DNA from: an uncultured Alphaproteobacteria bacterium
GTDB lineage: Bacteria; Pseudomonadota; Alphaproteobacteria; Rhizobiales; Ancalomicrobiaceae
Length of the DNA: 32,178 bases
Assembly (NCBI GenBank): GCA_937864925.1
Contig: CALMFH010000149.1
Location: 1-32,178, forward strand
Reading direction: 5' to 3'
The notes beneath the pieces were generated by a model that worked only from the letters and a program-made list of their open reading frames with translations, did no database searches and was not told the DNA's origin. This document shows positions 17,114-23,566 of the stretch, piece after piece. The position numbers and the translations under genes were made by a program. Position 1 is the stretch's first letter. The number at the start of each line of letters is the position of its first letter.

Positions 17114-17938
17114 TCACGGCCGTTCGGACGGTCGGTGATCCGGTAGCCGACGCGCCGCGTCGTGGACGGTGCGGACCCAGGCCGCGGTGCCGAGGCGGGC
17201 CCGGCGGACGTCGTTCGGCACCTCGCAACTGACCGGAATGTCTGCCGGCAGCCGATCGAGTATCCCGGAGAGATCGATCGCCCCCTCGCCCGGCGGTAGG
17301 CGGGCACGGCGGGCGTCGTGGATCAGGCCGTCCGCCGTCGCCGGGATGGTCGCCGGTGCATCGCAGATCTGGACGTAGTGCGAGCGCCCCGCCGGGATGG
17401 CGGCGATGTCGGCGAGCGTCGTCGCCGATCGGGCGACATGCAGGGCATCGACCAGGACGCCACCGTTGGGGCGGCCGGCGGCTTCGACGATCCGGAGTGC
17501 CGTCCGCGCATCGCCGACCGGCACCCAGGGCATGAACTCGAGATCGCAGGTCAGGCCATAGGGCGCGGCGAGATCGCAGAGCGCGGCGAAACCGTCGATC
17601 ACCCGCGCCTCGTCGGGATGATCGCCGGCGACCAGCACCGCCCGCCCCCCGAGCCGCGCCCCGACCTCGAGAAACGCCTCGTGGTCGCGCGGCCGGAAAC
17701 CCTCGCCGATGCGCAGGATCTCGAGATCGAAGACGCCGACGCCGGTGGCGGCGATCGCCGCTTCGGTGTCGCGCAAACCCCGCGGATCGTCCATCAGGCG
17801 GTGGGCGATGCCGCCCGGCGCGGCGGGGAGCAGCCTCAGTCCGACCGCCGCGAACCCCACCTCGGCGGCGAGGCGGACGAGATCCGCCGGGGCGACGTCG
17901 AGGGCGGTCAGATGGGCGAGCGACAGGGTGCGGGCCAC
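17114..17938 (-). CDS. TIM-barrel sugar phosphate isomerase/epimerase-like protein (AP endonuclease 2 fold)
   Basis: A 274-residue protein of the xylose-isomerase-like TIM barrel superfamily. The metal site reads E in CDLEFMPW, D in VLVDALHVA, Q in YVQICDAP and E in SCEVPNDV, the same E-D-Q-E order and strand placement as in the 3-dehydroshikimate dehydratase domain of quiC1 in this window. It could therefore be an isomerase, an epimerase or a dehydratase of a cyclic polyol or keto acid. The start is GTG at 17938 with GAGGA upstream, ten bases after the NIPSNAP stop, so it is the last gene of the iclR-flavoprotein-NIPSNAP operon. Fold is certain; reaction is not. Confidence 0.85.
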   Translation of the reverse strand: MARTLSLAHLTALDVAPADLVRLAAEVGFAAVGLRLLPAAPGGIAHRLMDDPRGLRDTEAAIAATGVGVFDLEILRIGEGFRPRDHEAFLEVGARLGGRAVLVAGDHPDEARVIDGFAALCDLAAPYGLTCDLEFMPWVPVGDARTALRIVEAAGRPNGGVLVDALHVARSATTLADIAAIPAGRSHYVQICDAPATIPATADGLIHDARRARLPPGEGAIDLSGILDRLPADIPVSCEVPNDVRRARLGTAAWVRTVHDAARRLPDHRPSERP

Positions 17939-17948
17939 GGGCGCGTCC

Positions 17949-18563
17949 TCAGGTGAGCGGCGAGATCGCCGTCGGCAGGGCGACCGCCGAGCGCATGTCG
18001 GTGGTCAGCCAGTCGGGCCCGCCCTTCGGCGGCCACGCCCCGACGGCGACCGCCTCGGCGCGGATCGCGGCACGAGCATCGAGGCTCTCGAAGGGCCAGA
18101 TATGGGTGAAGCGCGGCGCACCGTCGAGGGCGTACATGGCGATGACCAGCGGCGACAGCTTCACCCGTTCCGGCACCGCCGCCGCCCAGGCATCGATGGT
18201 CGGCTGCATGCCGCCGAACTTCGGCCGATAGGTGCGGAACTCGTAGACCTTGCCGTAGGCGCCGCGCACCACCGGCCCCATGAAGGGGAAGGGCGCGTAG
18301 GATTCCATCGTCAGGTCGGTCAGATGCTCGGCGACGTTGAACGGGTTCGACGCCAACATGCCGCGTCTGCGCTCGGCCGACAGCGCCGCCTCGTCGTCGA
18401 AGCCGCGCAGCACGATCAACTGGTTGAGCGGGCCGAGATCGGTGGTCCAGCAGCCGAGCAGCCGGCCCGTCGCCGCCGTGTCGTTCACCCAGGTTTCGAC
18501 CGCGCCGACCGCGCGTCCCATGCTGCCGAGTTTCAGGGTGAGGGTGGCGATCTCGTAGAGCAT
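17949..18563 (-). CDS. NIPSNAP-family protein with two tandem domains
   Basis: A 204-residue protein made of two ferredoxin-like NIPSNAP repeats: the first starts MLYEIATLTLKLGSMGRAV and the second KVYEFRTYRPKFGGMQPTIDAW (about residue 115), each followed by a hydrophobic strand and an IWPFES/LIVLRGF-like closing strand. Bacterial NIPSNAPs are small dimeric alpha/beta-barrel proteins of uncertain biochemical role that often occur beside catabolic dehydrogenases. I placed the start at ATG 18563 (GGAGA upstream), where the family begins; an earlier ATG adds 25 unconserved residues. It lies between the KstD-like flavoprotein (22-base gap) and the TIM-barrel gene (10-base gap), so it is part of the same transcript. 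Confidence 0.86.
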   Translation of the reverse strand: MLYEIATLTLKLGSMGRAVGAVETWVNDTAATGRLLGCWTTDLGPLNQLIVLRGFDDEAALSAERRRGMLASNPFNVAEHLTDLTMESYAPFPFMGPVVRGAYGKVYEFRTYRPKFGGMQPTIDAWAAAVPERVKLSPLVIAMYALDGAPRFTHIWPFESLDARAAIRAEAVAVGAWPPKGGPDWLTTDMRSAVALPTAISPLT

Positions 18564-18585
18564 CTCGGAATCTCCGGCATTTCGA

Positions 18586-20328
18586 TCAGGTGGCGATGGA
18601 TGGGAGGTCGGCCGGCGGCAACGGCCGGTCGGCAGCATGATGGGCGGCGATGAAGCCGAAGGTCATGGCGGGGCCCAGGGTGATGCCGCCGGCCGGGTAG
18701 CGCCCGGCCATGATCGAAGCCATGTCGTTACCGACGGCGTAGAGGCCGGGGATCGGCACACCGGCGCGATCGAGGACGCGGCCGTCGGCGTCGGTGGCGA
18801 GGCCGGCGAAGGTGCCGAGACTGCCGGGGACGATCTCGACCGCGTAGAACGGCGCCCGCTCGATCGGCGCGACGCAGGGGTTGGGGCCATGGCCCGGATC
18901 GCCCTGGATGCGCTCGTAAGGGACCGAGCCGCGGCCGAACTCCGGATCCTCACCGCGTCGCGCCCCGGCATTGTAGCGGGCGACCGTCGCCTCGAGCCCG
19001 TCCGGATCGATGCCGCATACTTTCGCCAGGTCTCGCAAGGTCCTGCCCCGCTTCAGATATCCGCTGCGGAGCCAGGGTCCGAGCGGGAACGGTCGCGGGC
19101 GGGTGTGACCGAGCCCGTAGTGGCGTTGGAAAGCGTGGTCGACGACGAGCCAGGCACGCGGCGCCTCACCAGCGGGGGTGGCGGCGAAGAGGCCGTTCAT
19201 CACGTCGTGATAGCTCCCCGCCTCGTCGACGAAGCGGCCGCCGTCGCGGCCGACCGCGATCAGCCCGGGTTTCGCCCGCTCGACCAGGTGCGGGAAGGCG
19301 CCGATCGACCCGTCTCCCCGCTGCACCAGCGACACCGGCGCCCAGGCGCCGGCGTGGGCGCCGACCTCGATGCGGCCGCCGGCGTGCTCACCGAGGCGCA
19401 GGCCGTCGCCAGAATTGGCGGGGGGCGCCGCCGAGCAGTGCTCGACCCCGGTCGGGGCATGGGGAAAGAGCGCCGCCTTGCGAGCGGTGTCGTGGGGAAA
19501 GCCGCCGCAGGCGAGGACCACGCCACGCCGCACCCGGATCTCGCGCGCCGCCCCGTCGGCAGCGACGCGCACCCCGGCGATGCGGACGCCGTCGCGGATC
19601 AGACCGACGACCGGGGTCGCGACCAGGATGTCGACGCCGCGATCGAAGGCGGACCGGGCGAGCCGGGCGACGAGCGCGTTGCCGGCGACGAGCTGTAGGC
19701 CACGGCCGACGACGAGACGATCGACGGCATGGCGAGCGAGGCGGCGGACGACATGGAGGAAGGAACGCAGACTACGCGTCGCCTCGAGGAAATGGCGCAG
19801 ATCCGCCCCCGAGGCGATCCCCATACCGAAGGGTGAGAGGAGATCGAGAGGCGGCCGCAGGTCCTCGAGGCGATCGCCGAGGATGCGGCCGTCGCACGGC
19901 TCGGCGCAGACCGAGCGGCCGCCGGTTCCGGCCGACGGGGTGCGACCGTGGAAGTCGGGGATGGTGTTGCCGCCGAAGAAGCGTACCGCCGTCCGCTCCT
20001 CGAAGAAGTCGACCATCCGGGGGGCCTGCTCGAGGAAGCGGTCGACACGGGACGCATCGAAGCCGTTGCCGAGTTCGTGTTCGAGATAGGCGCGCGGCGC
20101 GGAGATCGGCTCGTCGATGCCGGCGGCGCGGGCGTGACGATTGCGCGGGATCCACAGCCAGCCGCCCGACCAGGCGGTGGTGCCGCCGAACCGCTCCGCC
20201 TTCTCGAGCACCACCACCTCGAGCCCGAGATGAGCGGCGGTGACCGCCGCGGCGAGGCCGGCGGCGCCGGAGCCGACGACGACGAGGTCGACTTCGCGCG
20301 GAGGGTCGGGGCGACGGCGCGTCGGCAT
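18586..20328 (-). CDS. FAD-dependent oxidoreductase, 3-ketosteroid-delta1-dehydrogenase-like (paralogue 2)
   Basis: A 580-residue paralogue of the flavoprotein at 15370. The FAD motif is VDLVVVGSGAAGLAAAVTAAHLGLEVVVLEKAERFGGTTAWSGGWLWIPRN near the N-terminus. The KstD-like catalytic set is present: Tyr in DEAGSYH and Tyr544/Gly548 in YPAGG near the C-terminus, within GNDMASIMAGRYPAGGITLGP. It likely desaturates a ring ketone and passes electrons to a quinone or other carrier. It is the second gene of the operon headed by iclR (27-base gap). The two paralogues share layout, including PGATPCGR/GRTPSAGTGGRS and EPQPFDGR/EPCDGRILGD segments, so they may act on successive intermediates or on stereoisomers. 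Confidence 0.88.
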   Translation of the reverse strand: MPTRRRPDPPREVDLVVVGSGAAGLAAAVTAAHLGLEVVVLEKAERFGGTTAWSGGWLWIPRNRHARAAGIDEPISAPRAYLEHELGNGFDASRVDRFLEQAPRMVDFFEERTAVRFFGGNTIPDFHGRTPSAGTGGRSVCAEPCDGRILGDRLEDLRPPLDLLSPFGMGIASGADLRHFLEATRSLRSFLHVVRRLARHAVDRLVVGRGLQLVAGNALVARLARSAFDRGVDILVATPVVGLIRDGVRIAGVRVAADGAAREIRVRRGVVLACGGFPHDTARKAALFPHAPTGVEHCSAAPPANSGDGLRLGEHAGGRIEVGAHAGAWAPVSLVQRGDGSIGAFPHLVERAKPGLIAVGRDGGRFVDEAGSYHDVMNGLFAATPAGEAPRAWLVVDHAFQRHYGLGHTRPRPFPLGPWLRSGYLKRGRTLRDLAKVCGIDPDGLEATVARYNAGARRGEDPEFGRGSVPYERIQGDPGHGPNPCVAPIERAPFYAVEIVPGSLGTFAGLATDADGRVLDRAGVPIPGLYAVGNDMASIMAGRYPAGGITLGPAMTFGFIAAHHAADRPLPPADLPSIAT

Positions 20329-20355
20329 GGGGCGATGTCCTGGTCGCGACGTCGG

Positions 20356-21150
20356 TCAGGCGAGGGTCGGGGCGCGGCTGCGGAAGAGCGGCGAGGCGGC
20401 GCCGGCGATACCGAGTTCGGCAGCGGCGGCGACGAGTTCGGCACCGATGGCGGCGATGCGGTCGGCGCCGAAGCGCACACAGGGGCCGGCGACCGAGATC
20501 GCGCCGAGCAGGGCGCCGTCGGGGGCGACGATCGGGGCGGCGATCGCGGTCATGCCGGCGGTGAAGGTCTCGATGGTCACCGAATAGCCGCGCGCCCGCG
20601 TCTCGACCAGGGCGGCGGAGAGGGCCTTGGCGGTGGTCGGGGCGTTGGGGCCGAAGTCCTCCGGCCGGCCGAAGCCCTGGCGGGCGACCTGCATCAACGC
20701 CTGTTCGTCGCTCATCGTCGACAGGATCGCCTGACCGGCGGCGGAGCACGAGAGCCGCGCCACCTGTCCCTGGTCGGGATCGTAGCGCAGGCCGGAGCGG
20801 GCGCCCTGCGCCTTGGCCACCCAGGTCAACACCTCCTCCTGCCATACCGACAGTCGGACCAGTTCGCCGGTCGCCTCGGCGAGGCGGTCGAGCAGCGGCT
20901 GGGCGATGTCGACGACGCCGGCAGCGGCGAGATGGCCGAGGCCGAGGGCGGTCATCCGCAGGGTCAGGGCGTAGTCGCCATGATCGCGGGTCTGGCGCAC
21001 CCAGCCGAGGCGGACGAGATCGGCGAGCAGGCGGTGGCAACCGCTGCGCGGCATGTCGAGGCGATCGGCGATGGTGGCGAGCGGCAGCCCTTGCGGCGCC
21101 GTCGCCAGGGTCTCGAGGATACCGAGGGTACGTTCCAGTACACCGCTCAT
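20356..21150 (-). CDS. IclR-family transcriptional regulator
   Basis: A 264-residue regulator. The N-terminal winged helix is ERTLGILETLATAPQGLPLATIADRLDMPRSGCHRLLADLVRLGWV (residues 5-50). The C-terminal effector domain has GQAILSTMSDEQ, RGYSVTIETFTAGMTAIAAPI and GALLGAISVAGP, all typical of IclR proteins that sense small organic acids or cyclic polyols. The ATG at 21150 fits the family start; upstream in-frame starts would add about 130 unconserved residues. It is first in a four-gene minus-strand operon and diverges from the AroE-like gene across a 370-base region with palindromes at 21328-21352, so it probably controls both directions and itself. Confidence 0.92.
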   Translation of the reverse strand: MSGVLERTLGILETLATAPQGLPLATIADRLDMPRSGCHRLLADLVRLGWVRQTRDHGDYALTLRMTALGLGHLAAAGVVDIAQPLLDRLAEATGELVRLSVWQEEVLTWVAKAQGARSGLRYDPDQGQVARLSCSAAGQAILSTMSDEQALMQVARQGFGRPEDFGPNAPTTAKALSAALVETRARGYSVTIETFTAGMTAIAAPIVAPDGALLGAISVAGPCVRFGADRIAAIGAELVAAAAELGIAGAASPLFRSRAPTLA

Positions 21151-21520
21151 GTCGAACCTCTCCGTCTCCCTCGCCCGAGTCCCCCGGGCGGCGTCTCCGT
21201 CGTCCGTTCTGCGAGGGCAGCCCGCACCTGGCGCCGCTCGCTTCGGCCTCCGAAGCGCACCCGGCCCGAACCAGCGCGCCGAACTTCGGCGGCGTTGCGA
21301 CGAATGTGATGGAACTGGATTTTTATGTTGAATGCAATTCCATTCCATGGAAACCAGGACGAGACGGCGGATCCGCCGGTTCGGACCGTTCGATGCCGGG
21401 ATGCGGCGTGACGGCCGAGGTGAGCGGTGTCGCGCCGGCGAGCCAAACGACCCGAGCCGGCGATCGCAGAGTGCCCGCCGTCGCGAGGACGGCCACGACG
21501 CACAGACGAGGAGCGCGACC
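21151..21520. promoter_or_regulatory. Divergent regulatory region between iclR and the AroE-like gene, with operator candidates
   Basis: No gene is supported in these 370 bases. The middle is an AT-rich island (about 21300-21355) inside GC-rich flanks. It contains TTGAATGCAATTCCA (21328-21342), a near-palindrome differing at one arm position and matching the perfect palindrome upstream of the KstD-like gene at 15307. Next to it is TTCCATGGAA (21343-21352), a perfect 10-bp palindrome. Both should serve the divergent promoters. I could not identify convincing -35/-10 pairs. Confidence 0.65.
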
Positions 21521-22318
21521 ATGGCGATCGAACTCGACGGGGCCACCCGGCTGGTACCGATCGTCGGCGACCCGATCGCTCAGGTGAAGTCACCGGCCGG
21601 GATGAGTGCCGCCTTCGCCGAAGCCGGACGCAACACCCTGGTGGTGCCGGCCCATGTGGCGCCGGCGGATTTCTCCACTTGGATGGCCGGGCTCGCCGTC
21701 ATGCGCAACGTCGACGGCCTGATCGTCACCATTCCGCACAAGTTCACCGCGCACGGCCACTGCGCCACGACATCCGAGCGCGCCCGCTTCCTGCGAGCCG
21801 TCAACATCCTGCGGCGCAATCCCGACGGCTCGTGGCACGGCGACATGTTCGACGGGCTCGGCTACGTCACCGCGGCGAAGAAGGCGGGCTGCCGCTTCGT
21901 CGGCGCCTCGGTACTGCTGGTGGGGACCGGCGGCGCCGGCACGGCGATCGCGCAGGCCGTGGCGGCGGAAAGGCCGGCGCGACTCGCCCTCCACGATGCG
22001 GATGGGGTACGACGTGACGATCTGGTCGCCCGGCTCGTGGCGACCGGGGCGACAGTCGTGGCGGGACGCGCGGATCCACGCGGCTTCGACGTGGTGCTCA
22101 ACGCCACGCCGCTCGGGATGCGGGCGGGCGATCCCCTCCCCGTCGACGGATCCGGCCTTTCGCCCGCGATGTTCGTCGGCTGCGTCGTCACCGAACCGAA
22201 GGTACCGCCGTTGATCGAACGGGCGCGGTCCCTCGGCTGCCGCACCATCACCGGCGCCGACATGTTCCGCGAAGTGCGCGACCTGATGCTCGCGTTCCTA
22301 CTCGGCGCGGAAGGCTGA
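21521..22318 (+). CDS. Shikimate dehydrogenase-like (AroE family) oxidoreductase with altered substrate motif
   Basis: A 265-residue two-domain NAD(P)-dependent dehydrogenase. Family features: PIVGDPIAQVKSP at the N-terminus, VTIPHK with catalytic Lys74, RAVN at 92-95, GDMFDGLG with catalytic Asp111, the dinucleotide loop VGTGGAGTAIA (135-145), and NATPLGM. The usual substrate motif HSxSP reads QVKSP here, so the first Ser that holds the shikimate carboxylate is Val; the Thr after VN is Ile. It therefore probably oxidises a related hydroaromatic or cyclic polyol, not shikimate in the biosynthetic route. The ATG at 21521 has GAGGAG eight bases upstream. It diverges from iclR, so it is likely the inducible partner of that operon. 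Confidence 0.88.
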   Translation: MAIELDGATRLVPIVGDPIAQVKSPAGMSAAFAEAGRNTLVVPAHVAPADFSTWMAGLAVMRNVDGLIVTIPHKFTAHGHCATTSERARFLRAVNILRRNPDGSWHGDMFDGLGYVTAAKKAGCRFVGASVLLVGTGGAGTAIAQAVAAERPARLALHDADGVRRDDLVARLVATGATVVAGRADPRGFDVVLNATPLGMRAGDPLPVDGSGLSPAMFVGCVVTEPKVPPLIERARSLGCRTITGADMFREVRDLMLAFLLGAEG

Positions 22319-22351
22319 TGCCGACCGACCGCATCGCCGCTGCCGTGCCGT

Positions 22352-23566
22352 TCACTGCGGTCGCTGTTCGGCGCGGATGCCGTCGCGGACGGAATCGCTC
22401 GGATGGAGCACGACCTGTTCGCCCTCGGCGAGACCGGAGACGACGCGGGCGAAGCGCTGATTGCGCTCGCCGATCTCGATGCGTTTCAGCCGGGCACGGC
22501 CGTCGACCACGGTGAAGACCGCCCAGCTCTCACCGGAGCGGAAGAGCGCGCCGATCGGTACGGTGGCCACCGCCTCGCCGCGCCACACGACGATGCGGGC
22601 GACGATGCGGAAGACGTGGCCGAGGCGGCTCCACTTCTCCGGCGGATCGACGAAGTCGAGCACCACCTTGACCCGCTGTTCCTCGATGCCGAGCGCCGAG
22701 ACCTTGGTGTAGGCGGTCGGCTCGACCCGGCGCACCCGGGCGGCGAGGGTCCCCTCCCCGCCCCAGCTCTCGATGCGGGCGGTCTGGCCGGACGCGACCC
22801 GGACGGCGTCGCGGGAGAGCAGGTCGACGACGATCTCGAGATCATGCGGATCGCCGATCTCGACCAACGGGCTGCCGGCCGGCACCACCTGTTCGCTCTC
22901 GGTGATGAGCTTCAACACCCGGCCGTTCACCGGTGCCTTGACCTCGATGCAGCAGGCCGAGGACGGCTCGCCCCCCTGCCCCGGCTGGATCAGTTGCGCC
23001 CGGGCGCTCTCCAGTTCGCGGCGGCGGACGTCGAGGGTGGCGAGCGCCGAGGCGACGGCGCTCTCGGCCGTGGCGACGTCGAGCCGAGCCTTTTCGAGGG
23101 CGCGTTCGGCGATGGTCTGCCGTTCGGCGAGTTCGGTGGCGCGGCGCAGGTCGGCACGGGCGAAGGCGAGTTGCGAGCGGGCCTGATCGACCTGCGCCTC
23201 GGCCAGCGACACCGCCGATTTCGCCGCTTCCACCGCCGCTTCGGCGACACGGCGGGAACGGGCGTCGAGGAAGACCGGGTCGCCGGGTTCGAAGCGGGCG
23301 ACCACCGTCTTCTCGGCGACCACCGCATCACCGACGGTGAGCGGGCTCCTCAGCATCTTGCCGGCGGTCGGGGCGGAGATGGTGTAGACGTCGCGGATGC
23401 GGGTGACGCCCTCGTCCTCGACCGTCACCTCGAGGGTGGTGCGGCCGATGGTGGCGAGATCGACCAGGACCGGGCGCGGCCACAGCGCCCAGGCGAAGAA
23501 GCCGGCGACACCCAGTGCCGCCGCCGCCCACACCAACCGTCTCGTCCAGCCGTTCGCCATGGTCAT
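22352..23566 (-). CDS. HlyD-like periplasmic adaptor (membrane fusion protein) of an ABC exporter
   Basis: A 404-residue membrane fusion protein with one N-terminal membrane anchor (RLVWAAAALGVAGFFAWALWP). It then has a lipoyl-like/barrel-sandwich half (TISAPTAGKML...VVARFEPGDP), a long alpha-helical hairpin rich in Ala/Glu/Arg (about 110-190), the second lipoyl half (IEVKAPVNGRVLKLITESEQVVPAGSPLVEIGD) and beta-barrel domains. It links the inner-membrane ABC transporter to an outer-membrane channel or to a periplasmic acceptor. The ATG at 23566 overlaps the permease stop (ATGA), so the two are coupled. No outer-membrane factor is encoded nearby. The cargo cannot be inferred. Confidence 0.9.
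   Translation of the reverse strand: MTMANGWTRRLVWAAAALGVAGFFAWALWPRPVLVDLATIGRTTLEVTVEDEGVTRIRDVYTISAPTAGKMLRSPLTVGDAVVAEKTVVARFEPGDPVFLDARSRRVAEAAVEAAKSAVSLAEAQVDQARSQLAFARADLRRATELAERQTIAERALEKARLDVATAESAVASALATLDVRRRELESARAQLIQPGQGGEPSSACCIEVKAPVNGRVLKLITESEQVVPAGSPLVEIGDPHDLEIVVDLLSRDAVRVASGQTARIESWGGEGTLAARVRRVEPTAYTKVSALGIEEQRVKVVLDFVDPPEKWSRLGHVFRIVARIVVWRGEAVATVPIGALFRSGESWAVFTVVDGRARLKRIEIGERNQRFARVVSGLAEGEQVVLHPSDSVRDGIRAEQRPQ

Noticed and set aside
15370-20328. Steroid degradation genes suggested by KstD similarity
   Set aside because: No KstR-type regulator, HsaC/KshA or beta-oxidation genes accompany them; neighbours point to hydroaromatic compounds.
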